64,000 nucleotides of DNA from Malus domestica (Eukaryota; Streptophyta; Magnoliopsida; Rosales; Rosaceae): NCBI RefSeq assembly GCF_042453785.1, contig NC_091674.1:28965501-29029500 (forward strand). The letters are read 5' to 3'. The position numbers were made by a program, and so were the translations under genes. Shown in pieces: positions 1 through 11,275 of the stretch (position 1 is the first letter of the stretch; every line of letters starts with the position of its first letter). The notes under the pieces are model-generated. The model was not told the DNA's origin, made no database searches, and worked only from the letters and a program-made list of their open reading frames with translations.

Positions 1-423
1 TTGATAGAAAAATATTAAAAAATTAAAAATGTGTGGGAGAAGTAATTTAAGGTGTGTGAATATAATCTCTATATTCATTACATGATCAAATACTCTGATG
101 ATGAGTGTTATATATAAAGTTATGTGAATGTATTTAGGTGATATGTAAGAATTCTACATAAAGCGAAAAATTACAAAATGACAGTTTACGAATAAAATAT
201 CTTTATGCCCCACATCGTGATTGAGTGCCCACATATGAAAACATGCATGCACGATGGAATCACATATATGTTCTAAGAAACATGAATTTGCTAAGCTTAA
301 TTAGGTTATAAGAAACATATCAATCGATGGTCTACTTTCTTGTCCAAATAATGGCTTCAAAATGAACTCTATCTAAGCTTGATTAGGTTTTAAGAAAGCT
401 CACTTTCTGATATAATGTGAATA

Positions 424-454
<31 letters not shown>

Positions 455-1770
455 TTTTACAGGCAATAATCAATATAAAATACATATGAAGATTAGTGAA
501 TCAATCTTTCAGAAATATCAAATATATACCGACCTATACAGGTACAAGTTGGATAAAATATTTCGATTTGAAATTAACACCAAGAAGACCAGAGAGTTTT
601 GGTGAACCAAGCCAGAAAACTGATTTGCCAGATCATCCGAATCCAACCTCATTTTTCAGCACATGCCCTGGTTGATCATATTTGAATAAATAAAAATAAA
701 ACCCTAACCTCACATTAATCATGAGTTGGGTTTTCTAAATAGCCTTCAAGAATTGCACTGCATTATAGATAATGTTTATTAATCAATGATAATTAATTAG
801 ACTTAACGAGCTCTTCGTGATGAAATTGTCTCTTGAAATTCGAATAAAATTTTAAGTTGCGTCACACAACAAATATAATTATGCCGTGTATTTAAAAAAT
901 GAATCACCTGTTCAGTAGTTTTGCCACAAAGTAAAACGTCTCTAAAAAAAGTTGGCCCAACTAGATTAAGTTTTGGTGGACCCAAGAGATGAACAAGCTT
1001 AGGGTTCACCATATCTGCTAGCTGAAATATACAGGGCAGGCGCATGGAATCTGATTTGGTTGGTATGTTATCCCTTAGCTGAGATATATGATTTATATAA
1101 GCAAGGGCAAAGCCAACGAGATGTGATTTTACCTCCAAACTCAAAGCATAAGATCTTGCAAAAACGTAGTGGTTGGGTAACCAGTTTCAATCAACTGTCA
1201 ACGCCAACTATCTGCATGAAGTTGAAGACGATGGTGACAGTGAAGAGGATGGTGAAGAAAAATTATTTCGGGTCCACTGTTCTTTAGCTGTCATCTGTAT
1301 GGGCATTTAATGACGGCGATTACACACTCAGTCATCGTCTTGTTTACGTGATAATCATCTTCGACAAAGAGGGGATTCAAACTCAAGACTTCTAATGACG
1401 AGGTAGAGATTATCTTAATCGTGTGAGTTACAAGCAGGGTGATGAAACACACATGGGGTCATCTAAACCCTAAACTCTAAACCCTTCGCTACCTTACCGG
1501 AATATACGCTCTACTCTTAGATCTCTGTACACTTGGTAAACAAATACTGAAACGTAACAAAACAACAAAGGGAACTTTAACGAAAAGCTCCCGTTAGTGT
1601 TCACTTTAACGAAAACCACACATAACTGAAAGTTGCGCCGTAAGGAAGTTACAAACATCAAGGATTCAAGTCACAATCTATAATTTCACATCAATAACAT
1701 TGTAAATACTTCCCTCTTCTCAGAAGCCGTGGTCTTCCCTCGTTCGCGGATGGAACCGCAGTCTGTCCTC
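1..1770. other. Intergenic, no gene recognised
   Basis: AT-rich DNA with only short, unconvincing open frames. It holds an (AT)n run followed by a T run at about 419-458. At about 1370-1440 a stretch resembles one at 1980-2050, the kind of degraded dispersed repeat seen elsewhere in the window. At about 1564-1622 there is a fragment of a repeat family also present near 20490-20600, 20930-21045 and 23870-24015. No coding exon, tRNA or other RNA gene could be supported. Confidence 0.6.
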
Positions 1771-2360
1771 CGGACTTTATTTCCGATGCTGAGGGAAGGT
1801 TGCCCGATGACGTCGATCCTCTCTACGAAGCATGGATCCGGCAGGGTCAATTGGTGCTGCCATGGTTGGCGAGTTCACTAACACCAACTTTCTCACCGTC
1901 ATTGTCAACAAAATTCGCACAAAGATGACGATTAAGCACTCATTCATCATCCTGTTTGCATAGTACAAGAAAACCATACTCGAGGAGGAGATTCAAACTC
2001 GCCATAACGGTTTAGAGGTAAATGTTCTAAACCACATGAGTTACATGCGGAGTGAAGACTATAAACAAAAACTCTTGTAGTCTGGTACGTCACATGAACC
2101 ATATAACCAAAAAACCGAAGATAATAAGAATGTCGCTTATATAAAAAACCGAATATAATTAAGCCAACAAAATTCAGTAGCAAACTCTTTGAAGATATTG
2201 CATTTCTTACCTAAGTAAAAAAAACGCTCTATCCTTCTAGCTCTGTATGCTTGGTAAACAAAAAACCGAAACAAAACAACGAATGTACTCTTACATGTTA
2301 ACTGAGAGCTGGACCGCTAGGAAGTGAAAAACATCGAAGGATCCAAGCGCACAAGAAAGG
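1505..2360. repeat. Diverged duplicated segment (1505-1700 and 2223-2360)
   Basis: Two stretches share a run reading roughly CGCTCTA..CTCTGTA.. CTTGGTAAACAAA..GAAACAAAACAAC, followed by a related stretch about CCG(C/T)(T/A)AGGAAGT..AACATC. Bases 1675-1720 also resemble 2905-2940 just downstream of the HAD-like gene. The first copy is interrupted by the dispersed repeat at 1564-1622. It looks like an old duplication of the 3' flank of the neighbouring minus-strand gene. Similarity was judged by eye. Confidence 0.45.
1770..1945 (+). mobile_element. Copia-type LTR element fossil, gag fragment
   Basis: A short plus-strand reading resembles the gag region of Ty1/Copia elements, with a segment of the type DPLYEAWIRQGQLVLPWL (tryptophan, arginine-glutamine, then a leucine-rich helix). 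Only this scrap of gag is recognisable. No LTRs, protease, integrase or reverse transcriptase are seen nearby, so it is an old, broken relic. The identification rests on one short match by memory and could be wrong. Confidence 0.35.
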
Positions 2361-2541
2361 CTTCTGAAGAAGAAGCTGCCGAACAATTTCATCTTGACCG
2401 GAAGCACAAGGTTTATGTGGGTTGCCAATGCAACTTACACAATTATTCGTTGCCATAGAGGTGTTTAGAATCAACTCAGGAACCCGTTTCCTGAGTAACT
2501 TTAGCCAACTGCAACTCTGCCGGCCAATACAAGTAATGGTA

Positions 2542-5500
2542 TCAATTTTTGGGTGACCGCGCTTGATCCTCTAAAACTTGACTATAAAATTCCCATGATT
2601 TAGCATTTGCTGTTATGGGGCCTTGACCAAATCGATGGTGCTTCACATATTCTTGAACATTTGGAGCGTAAACTAATCCTTCCAGATAACGACGAATATT
2701 GCCTCCAACCCCTGTGATGAACCAAGTGTATAGTTGCATATTACACCAAATCATTATGTAAAAAGTATTTGATAGTAGAAAACAAAAACAGAAAATAAAA
2801 TGATATTATGACTCAAATGCCATCCGAAAAAATAGAACGAACGATAGGGGATGACACTGCAAAAGACAAGTAATTGTAATAAAACACCTGGAAGCTAAAA
2901 TTTCACACCAGTAACATTGGAAATACTTGGAAGTAAAAGTAATTGAGTACTACTTAGAGAAGTAAACAAAAACATTGAGGTTGAGAATAGATAAACTGAA
3001 AATCATAAATTCAAAAACCTGGAGGAACCTACAGACATAAAGCTTTGAAGCCGCACAAACGTGCATAATACTTGCAAGACATAACGGCAAAACTAGGTCC
3101 ACACGTGGATCAAATTTTAACCAACGTAATTCTTTTAGCTGAGATCGACCATGTGCAATGCAAACGTGAATGAGGCTAGAATGTGTGATATACATGCAAC
3201 CCTTGATCTCCTTACATTTCCAAATACACAAAAACTTGAACGGTATCTCACCTAGCGATCTATCCATTCGATTCTTGAAATGATATGGGAAGGGAAATAT
3301 TGCTGTGTTCTCCTAAGCAATAAAAAACAAAAGTATTAGTTTCAGGCTGTAACTTTTGTACTTAAACCAAGAAATAAAGAGGAAAGAGTTGATCAATTAA
3401 CTGGATTGCATAAAGCTTTGTATGGAGAATCATCCACTAATAATGTGTTTGTCTCGTTGTACTCTCCCCTCGCCAATGGAAGATCAGGATCATGCTTCTC
3501 CCATAACTTTCTAAGTTCTTTCAAAACAAGGGGTTTTTTCTCGTTGTCAAGAGTTTTGAACTTCGTTTTAGTACAGTGGGATTGATTCTGCATAACACCA
3601 ATCGTTGTAAGAATAATGTAATAGAATTGAAATCAATGCAATGCAATTATGAATTGATTCACCCAAAATACAAGTTCTACAAATTGCAAAAGTAACACTA
3701 AATTACTTTACTGGATAAGTTTGATTACAGGGGATTGTCTTACAAACTATACCGAAGAAGTCCTTACCCAGCAAAAAAACAATTTCTTTTTGGAAATTCC
3801 CAAAAGATAATCCACCACCTCATCCACGTTCTTCCTGAAAAAGCGAGTGTAAAATATCATAACCCAACAAAACCGGAAATGAGAGAAGGAACAGGTGTAT
3901 CAGTCCTGGAATGAAGTTTACTTGTTTCTTGAAGACCAAATAGCCACGTTAAAATAGTCAAAGCAGAACAGTAGAAAAGAATCATAAAATGGCCTCTTAA
4001 AAACTGCAAAAAAAAAAAAACATGTGGGGATTAGATTTCATTAAGGCTAGAAAAGTATATAACTCTCCATATACATTTAAATGTAAATTATCACCTGATT
4101 TCCTCGATATCATTGTGTCTGGTTTATACAGTTTAATCTGCTGGGGAACCAGTTGAACAATATCTGCAAGAAGCCCGTTTACATCAAGAATGAGAAGCTT
4201 TTTCTTAGAAACGCTAACAAGAGGTCTTTCAACAGCCCAATTTGGTATCTGGGAACGACTGCCTTCCTTCGCCACAGCACCCAAATCAACTTGGCCAGGA
4301 AAGCCAGCGCAAACTTGGTGGTTGGTGTTGTTATTCCCTAAGGCATTAGATCTCTTGTTCTGATCCTTGTCCTCATTTTTCTCCTTTAAAGTACTTTCCT
4401 CCAAAAGTAATTGTACCACGTCTAGGTCTGATACTACTGCTACCGGAGGCTGTGGAGATGGATCCACTCCTGGAATAATCTTCTCCACTAAAGTACCAAC
4501 AGAAGGATCAGAACTTGTATCATTACTCTTACGCATTTTAAGCCTTTTCTTCCGATCCTTTCTCCCTTGTGAGCAACTCAAAACTTCAATGAGTTCGATA
4601 TTCTCAGAATTGATTCTTTGTCTAATTCCCTCAACAAGAGGTTTTTCCACTTCTAGATCTTGTTTTGAGAACATTGCAACTGGAGGCTGTACAGTAAGAT
4701 CTACTCCTGGAAAAGTATTTCCTCCTAAAGCAGTACCAACAGAAAGATCATATCTTTCATCAATACACTCATTGGTCTTATGCCTTCTCTTTCGCTTCTT
4801 CTTCTTCTGTTCTTGTGAGCAACTCAAGTCCACAGTAAGCGACTTGGGACCTTCTGAACTTGCTGCCGCGCTATTTCCCTCCACAAGTGGTTGTGGCAAA
4901 TCTAGTTTTTCCTCTGAGAATTCCGAGTCTGGAGGCTGCTGAGAGGGATCTATTCCTGGCATAAAATTTTCCTCAAAAGGAATACCAACTGAAAGCTCAC
5001 AACTTTTGTCATTACTCTCCCGGGTTTTAAACTTTTTCTTCTTTTTTCTTGAGGAACTCAAATCTTCAATAGGTTCAGAACTTTCTGAATTAATTTTCGT
5101 GCTAATCCCATCGATAAGTGATTGTGGCAATTCTAGCTTTTGTTCTGAGGATTCTGAGACTGGAGGCTTTTGAGACAGATCTACTCCTGGCACAATATTT
5201 TCCACTAAGGAGCTACCAACTGAAAACTCACCTCTTTTGTCATTCTCACAACTTTCATCATTACTCTCCCGGGTTTCTGACTTTTTCTTCTGTGTCTTTT
5301 TCTTCTTTTTTCTTGAGGAACTCAAATCTTCAACAGGGTCAGAACTTTCCGAATTGATTTTTGCATTAATTCCTTCCATAATGGGTTGTAGCAATTCTAG
5401 CTTTTGCTCTGAGGATTCTGAGACTGGAGGCTGTTGAGATGGATCTACTCCTGGCATAATACTTTCCACTAAGGAAATACCAACAGAAAGCTCACAACCT

Positions 5501-7221
5501 TTGTCATTACCCTCCCTGGTTTCAGAATTCTTCTTCTGATTCTTTTTCTTCTTTTTTCTTGAGGAACTCAAATCTTCAATAGGTTCAGAACTTTCTGAAT
5601 TAATCTTTGCGCTAATTCCTTCCATAAGGGGCTGTGGCAATTCTAGCTTTTGTTTCGAGGATTCTGAGACTGGAGGTTGTTGAGGTGGATGTACTCTTGG
5701 CATAATATTTTCCACTAAAGAAACACCAACTGAAAGCTCACAACTTTTGTCATTACCACAACTTTCGTCATTACTCTCCCGGGTTTCAGACTTCTTCCGA
5801 GTCCTTTTCTTCTTTTTTCTTGAGGAACTCAAATCTTCAATAGGTTCAGAACTTTCTGAATTAATTTTCGTGCTCATTCCTTCCATAAGTGGCTGTGGCA
5901 ATTCTAGCTTTTGTTTTGAGGATTCAGAGACTGGAGGTTGTTGAGGCAGATCTCTTCCTGGCATAATATTTTCCACTAAAGAAATACCAACTGAAAGCTC
6001 ACAACTTTTGTCATTACCACAACTTTCATCATTACTCTCCCGGGTTTCAGACTTCTTCTGAGTCTTTTTCTTCTTTTTTCTTGAGGAACTCAAATCTTGA
6101 ATAGGTTCAGAACTTTCTGAATTAATTTTCGTGTTCATTCTTTCCGTAAGTGGCTGTGGCAATTCTAGCTTTTGTTCCGAGGATTCTGAGACTGGAGGTT
6201 GTTGAGGTGGATCTCTTCCTGGCATAATATTTTCCACTATTGAAATACCAACTGACAGCTCACAACTTCTGTCATTCCCACAACCTTCATCATTACTCTC
6301 TTGGGTTTTAGACTTCTTCTGAGTCTTTTTCTTCTTTTTTCTTGAGGAGCTCAAATCTTTAATAGGTTCAGCAATTTTTGAGTTTTCATTTGTGCCAACT
6401 CCCTCCATAGGTGGTTGTGCCATTGCCACCTGTTCCACTTGTTCAGGGAAGTCTACGACAGAAGGCTCTACAGAATGATCTACCGTTGGCATAATAGTTT
6501 CAGCTAAAGATGTACCAACAGAAATATCACAATTTTTATCATCACTCTCACGGATTTTATGCCTTTTATCCTGCTTCTTTCTCTTCTTTTTTCGCTCGTG
6601 AAACAAATCTTCTTGCTGTTCTTGCTTTTCTGAAATTGCCGTGCAAATTACAGCAGAAGACTCCGGGCATGAATTTTTAGATTCTAGGGCAACACCTATT
6701 GTATCCTTCTTCTTTCTCTTCCTATTAGTCAAGCCTCCCTGAGGAGGTAACTCAGCTGGTACCAAATCAGAAATGATACTCATTGAAGGCTCATCCATCA
6801 GTGTATCAGTCCCAAGTGAAGCATTATGATGTTCATCCCTAGCCAAATACTGCACACAATTTTTTTTTTCAGGAGTAACATTCCCAACTGAAAGTGTACC
6901 CTTCAAACAGCATAGATCTGAATCATCAAGATTTGGGGCATGACTTCTCTGCACATTATTCTGGGATTCCACTGGGTTTACCAGAATGTCCAAGCTTTGC
7001 ACTGGATCGAAATTATTAATAACTTTAGCACCACTGCTCCTAGCTCTCTTCCGCTGTCTCTTCGGCAATACAGCAGGCAGGGTTTCAGTTAGAGGCAAAT
7101 TTGCACTAATATTTACTGAAGGCTCCTCCAACAAAGCATTGTTCATGGACTCATTGAGCTTCTCTGAGTACTCCTTTTCTGACTGTGAATTTGGTTTTTC
7201 ATTACAAACTGCAGTTTCCAT
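2542..7221 (-). CDS. HAD/FCP1-like protein with long lysine-rich repeat region
   Basis: Six coding exons read on the minus strand: 7221-4095, 4003-3922, 3834-3768, 3587-3402, 3312-3252 and 2711-2542. All have GT-AG borders and the phases join without a break, giving about 1230 residues. The start is the first real ATG (7221-7219); the open frame continues upstream but with no earlier ATG. The C-terminal ~200 residues are an FCP1/NLI-interacting-factor type HAD fold: motif I LLILDVNGLL, then FKRPFYDSFL, NVAIWSSR, and motif III LLVDDSPYKAL. The N-terminal two thirds are nine imperfect repeats rich in KKKK and SSS. Family members dephosphorylate proteins such as the RNA polymerase II tail. Here the second Asp of DxDxT is Asn, so catalysis is doubtful. 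It resembles plant HAD proteins with long N-termini (At4g26190 type, from memory). The lysine runs suggest a nuclear location (inference). Confidence 0.85.
4375..6610 (-). repeat. Nine in-frame coding repeats, about 70-90 codons each
   Basis: Within the first exon of the HAD-like gene, a unit of about 210-260 bases is repeated nine times. Each unit encodes a basic block (RKKKKK or variant), then ESNDES/ELSVG, (V/I)ENIMPGVDP, PPVSESSEQKLELPQPL, EG and SEPIEDLSSS. The six central units (about 6340 to 5040) are the most alike; the outer ones are diverged. This pattern fits expansion by unequal crossing-over from the middle. The gradient was judged by eye from the translation. Confidence 0.9.
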
Positions 7222-7561
7222 ATTGATCAGTAGATAATCACTGGGAAATCTTCTCCTTGAATTCAAGCATTGTCAACTCAAATTGTCTTCTCCATAATTT
7301 TTCTAACACCTGAAAGAATGGTCAACATAAACGAAAAAACAGATTCGTAAGACTTTTCTGCATTTTCCACAAGTAATAAAGAAAAACACGCTAATTCATT
7401 CAAATAGAGATAGAACACCCAGAAGCCAATATCATTAAACACATGCTTGGATTTCAAAATTACAAATTTCATACCAAATGCAATTAAAAAATCATAATAA
7501 AGTAGTAAAAGAATCAGTCCAGGGTGTATATTCACATAAGCACAATAGCCGGATCTGTAGG

Positions 7562-7984
7562 TTGTTATACGCATCAACAACAACAACAAAGCCTTTTCCC
7601 ACTAAGTGGGGTCGGCAATATGAATCCTAGAACGCCATTGCGCTTGATTCTGTATCACGTCTTCTGTTAGATCCAAGTACTCTAAGTCTTTTCTTAGAGT
7701 CTCTTCCAAAGTCTTCCTAGGTCTTCCTCTACCCCTTCAGCCCTGAACCTCTATCCCGTAATCGCATCTTCCAACCGAGCGTCAGTACGCCTTCGTTTCA
7801 CATGTTCAAACCACCGTAACCAATTTTCTCTCATCTTTCTTTCAATTTCGACTACTCCTACTTTACCTTGGATAACCTCATTCCTAATCTTATCCTTTCT
7901 CGTGTGCCCATACATCCAAGGAAGCATTCTCATCTCCGCTACACCCATTTTATATACGTGTTGATGCTTCATTGTTATACGCAT
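7562..7984 (-). mobile_element. 5'-truncated LINE (RTE-like) with target-site duplication
   Basis: On the minus strand, about 400 bases encode the familiar tail of plant LINE reverse transcriptases (HTRKDKIRNEVIQGKVGV, then MRENWLRWFEHVKRR). They end in a (TTG)n tail, seen on the plus strand as CAACAACAACAAC from 7575. A perfect 13-base direct repeat, ttgttatacgcat, flanks it at 7562-7574 and 7972-7984. That is the signature of target-primed reverse transcription with strong 5' truncation. It sits in the leader intron of the HAD-like gene. The target duplication is intact, so the insertion is not very ancient. Confidence 0.9.
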
Positions 7985-8089
7985 ATTCACTTAAAATCAA
8001 AATTCAAATTAACAAGATAACCAATGATAATAGTAATAAACTGAACCAAAGGATCCATGAAGCTGATGGGAAACTTCTAGCTGATGATC

Positions 8090-8590
8090 GACCTCCGCTA
8101 TAACCAACGGACTTAATTTTTCAGCAGTCATATAACAATAGGACTAAGTAATTTGCTTCATATGAAAATGGGATTGAGTAGTCTGCTTCGTATTACCAAA
8201 GGGATTAAGTAATTTTCTTATTCTAATAAAGAATTTGAAACTTTGTAACATTGAAAATTCGAAAATTGCACTCAATCAGCTGATACACACAGGACTGAGA
8301 TGGGATTAATAATTTTCTTCGTACAACAATGGGATTAATCCATTTGCATCATATTAATGAAATGGTTATGTACTTTCCTTATTCTAATGAAGAAATCGAT
8401 CCTATCGAAAATTTGCACTCAATCAGCAGATATACACAGGACTGAGATGGGATTAAGTAATTTTCTTCATATAACAATGGGATTAAGTCATTTTTTTCTT
8501 CATGTAAACATTGGGATTAAGTATATCCATATTGAAAACCCGAAAATTACACACAGTCACCTGATATACAAAGAACTGAACACCCATTGA
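8090..8590. repeat. Degenerate tandem repeat around 'gggattaagtaattt'
   Basis: The phrase 'gggattaagta(a)tttt' recurs many times. A larger unit beginning 'acacaggactgagatgggatta' appears at about 8285 and again at about 8436. The period of the larger unit is about 150 bases and of the smaller about 45. It lies inside the leader intron of the HAD-like gene. Confidence 0.7.
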
Positions 8591-9062
8591 AATGCATTCA
8601 CAAACAATCAAGCAATCAAATTAACAGCTCAAAATTAATTTCAAAGCAATAACACAATCACCATTCAGAAGCTAATCAACAACAATTATAAATAATAATA
8701 ATAATAATAATAATATGAGCCGAAGCAAACAGGATAGAGATTAGTAAATCAAAAACGCAATTAATTCGTTAATTAACTAATTTTTTATCAGACGTTTCAA
8801 ACTACAAAGAAAATAATAGTTAACGGAGAACCGACCTCTGTTCAATCGGCAATGTCAGCACCAAGCAGATCTCTGACGGCGGAAATAAGAGAAACCGCGG
8901 AGGAGCAACGGAATTGGCGGAGAAGAGAAGAAGCAGAAGAAGAGAGGAAAATGAATGAGTGGGAGGCGGAGGGAGTCGAAGCGGCGGCGAGTCGAAGCGG
9001 CGGCGAGTCGAAAGGTCGAAGCGTCGCTTTGGGTGCTGTGGTGGTAGTGCAAAATTGGCAAT

Positions 9063-9399
9063 TGGAATTTTTAACCGCTTTTCGCTTCCGCTTCGATGCG
9101 CGTCTTCCTGTTGTTAACCTAGGTGGGCTATTTCGTCATTTTACAAGGTGTTTACTTTTGCGTTTTCATCCGCCGCCTCTGCGTATTCGGATTAGGGTTT
9201 CTCTGTGCTGGACTCTTTATTGTTGTTTTGGGCCTAGTTTTCTGTTAATGGGCTGATGAGGTCTCATTTGGCCCAAATGGTGATTTTTGTTTTGGTGAAA
9301 AGGCCCAAATGTTGAAAGTTCCGCCCTTAAGTAGTTTAAATTAAAGTAAAATATTCCAAAAAGAAAATTAAAAGTAAAAAATATGATAAAAAAAAATGA
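9063..9399. other. Upstream flank of the HAD-like gene, no gene seen
   Basis: This stretch lies between the presumed start of the minus-strand HAD-like transcript and a MITE. Open frames here (8855-9256 on either strand) are GC-richer leader sequence, not a known protein. The promoter of the HAD-like gene should be here, but I cannot pick out a convincing TATA box. Confidence 0.4.
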
Positions 9400-9761
9400 T
9401 AAATTGTAGCAATGGTCTCTTAAATTTAACTGAATTCATTACTATTGATCATTCAACTCATCAAAACGTGCATTTATGATCCCTCAACTAAAAATTCATT
9501 ATCATTGGTCCCTCAACTTTAATCTAACTGGATAAATAGTCCATCAACTTTAACCAAATTGGAGCAATGTGGTCTCTTAATTCTAACCTAACTAGCAATG
9601 ATCTTTCTAACATAATTCATTTTGACAAAATTCTGACGAAATTGATGAAAATGACCATAGCTATACATTTTGACGAGTTGAGAGACCAATGGTAATAGAT
9701 TTTTAATTAAGAGGTTATTACTCTAATTTGATTAAAGTTTAAGGACCGTTGCTACAATTTA
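9400..9761. mobile_element. MITE with ~18-base inverted ends (copy 1)
   Basis: The left end reads taaattgtagcaatggtc. The right end is its near-perfect inverse (gaccgttgctacaattta), ending at 9761. Inside are repeated phrases such as 'ggtctctcaact' and 'accaatggtaat'. A shorter relative lies at 11871-12104. The two copies bracket the SPIRAL1-like gene. No transposase is encoded, so this is a non-autonomous DNA element. No clean target duplication was seen for this copy. Confidence 0.75.
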
Positions 9762-9831
9762 CTAAAAAAAACACATCGAATATTGAAAATATCTTCTGAT
9801 AGTGGGCCCCAGCGCATGCGATTTGAATTTC

Positions 9832-9841
9832 AGTATAAATT
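9832..9841 (+). promoter_or_regulatory. Probable TATA box of the SPIRAL1-like gene
   Basis: The sequence 'agtataaatt' lies about 30 bases before a pyrimidine-rich stretch (about 9865-9960) that looks like a plant leader. A donor-like 'gggtaactc' follows at about 9930, and the leader intron would end at 'gtgcag' near 10664, just before the coding start at 10689. The position is inferred from sequence only. Confidence 0.45.
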
Positions 9842-10486
9842 CAGAAAGTTGCCGCTGGCTTTGCTTTACTACTCAGTGCTCTCGCGACTCAGATCTGAAG
9901 TCCAAACAACACAACGCAGCGCTCTCACGGGTAACTCTCGCTCGCTATCTCTATCTGCTGTTTGTTTCCCGAGAAAATACGGGAAAATTATGTATAGAAA
10001 TCTTCTGAAATTAGCTAAACTGAATAATTTACTCTACATTTGATGGATCTGTATCGGAATTTACAGTCGTGATTTTACTGTGGAATCGCTTCTTGTTGTT
10101 GTTGTTGGTGATTGCTTTTATTAGTTTGTTATGATCTTGTGAACATTGTGCATTTTCTTTGCTTAATTTTGATTCTCATGGATTAGCTAGAAATTTTCGG
10201 ATTGCAGATGTGTAAATTTGTTTAATTAAGCTGATTAATTGCAAATTTGCAATAGCTTGAATCCATCTTTCATTACTGTTTTCGGGTCAGATTTCGTACT
10301 CGGAGTTTGAGTTATGGCCGAGGAATTGAATTTCATGGTCCTTTAGTAATTTGATATGAGATCCGGAGTTGCATTATTGGCAAGGTTGGGTTTTGATCAT
10401 TTGATGTTATGAATTAATGAAAAATATGAATTTCGAGATCCGGAGGCATGAATTGTGGCGTAATAGCACAAAATGTATCGGAGATA

Positions 10487-10548
10487 AACAACAACAAAGC
10501 CGTATCCCACTAAGTAGAGTCGACTGTATGAATCTTAGAACGCCATGT
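10487..10548 (-). mobile_element. Short LINE-tail fragment in SPIRAL1-like leader intron
   Basis: About 60 bases match the extreme 3' end of the LINE family at 7575 ('caacaacaaagcc', 'cccactaagt', then 'gaat..agaacgcca'), with several mismatches. It is therefore an older, heavily truncated copy. It lies in the presumed leader intron of the SPIRAL1-like gene. No target-site duplication could be recognised. Confidence 0.7.
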
Positions 10549-10688
10549 GGTGGCATTTTCTTGCTTTCTTTCTGATTCATGCAATCCTGAATACATTTTG
10601 GTTGGTATTGCTTTGTGTTGGTTTCATTGATTGTTATTTAATTGGTTGGAAAACTATGTGCAGTATCCATTCATTCGAGGAGAGGAAC

Positions 10689-11275
10689 ATGGGTCGTGGA
10701 GTCAGCAGCGGAGGGGGAGAAAGCTCTTTGGGCTATCTGTTTGGAGGTGGAGAAGAAACTCAGAATCCCGTGGCGAAAAGGGGTGCAGCTCCTCAGAACC
10801 AGGCGCCGGTTCCAACTGCCGAACCACCTGCTCAGAGGGCTACTGCTCCCGCACCACCTGCAGAAGTCAATAAGGAGATTCCCGCTGGCGTACCTGGGAA
10901 CACTTCAAACAACTATTTCCGAGCTGATGGCCAGAACTGCGGCAACTTCATCACAGTATGATCTTTGTTCATAGTCTTGTTTTGTTCGGTAGAAATTTCA
11001 CCTGCATTTCTGTTTCTCTCGTGAAGAGATTGTTCGCAAATCTGTGATTCGCAGATTTGCATATTTTCTGATGTTCTTACTGGAAATTTGAATGTTCTTT
11101 GTCTTTCGCTAACAACTTTCATCACCCTTTCATGTTTGGTATTCACTGTTTATGGCTTTGAAAATTTGGTTGACAGGATCGACCATCAACGAAAGTGCAC
11201 TCAGCTCCCGGTGGTGGATCATCCCTAGACTACCTGTTTGGAGGCGGTGGCGGTGGCGGTGGCGGTGGCAAGTGA
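10689..11275 (+). CDS. SP1L: SPIRAL1-like microtubule-associated protein
   Basis: Two coding exons, 10689-10955 and 11177-11275, are joined in phase 0 across a GT-AG intron and give 121 residues. The protein has both conserved ends of the SPIRAL1 family: MGRGVSSGGGESSLGYLFGG at the start, and DRPSTKVHSAPGGGSSLDYLFGG near the end. Between them are a Pro/Ala-rich linker and the NNYFRADGQNCGNFIT block. SPIRAL1 proteins bind plus ends of cortical microtubules and keep cell expansion straight. The length is usual for the family. The end carries an unusually long Gly run (ten) before the final Lys, encoded by a GGC/GGT repeat. Which SP1L paralogue this is cannot be told by eye. The gene is bracketed by two related MITEs. 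Confidence 0.95.

Larger units (their letters stand above)
7222..9062 (-). other. 5' untranslated region of the HAD-like gene with ~1.5 kb intron
   Basis: A 3' splice site (TTTCAG on the minus strand) lies at about 7310, and a plausible donor (CAGAG, then GTCGGTT) near 8836. This suggests a leader exon of uncertain start at about 8837-9060 and a leader intron of about 1.5 kb. The intron carries a LINE tail (7575-7971) and a degenerate tandem repeat (8090-8590). An (AAT)n run lies at about 8691-8714. No transcript data support these borders; they are inferred from splice signals only. Confidence 0.5.

Noticed and set aside
4367-5944. Plus-strand open frames opposite the HAD repeats
   Set aside because: They are antisense reflections of the repeated coding units on the minus strand.
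8852-9256. Plus-strand open frame of 134 codons with Arg/Glu-rich start
   Set aside because: It overlaps the leader and promoter of the minus-strand HAD-like gene and matches no known family; its openness is explained by local GC-richness.
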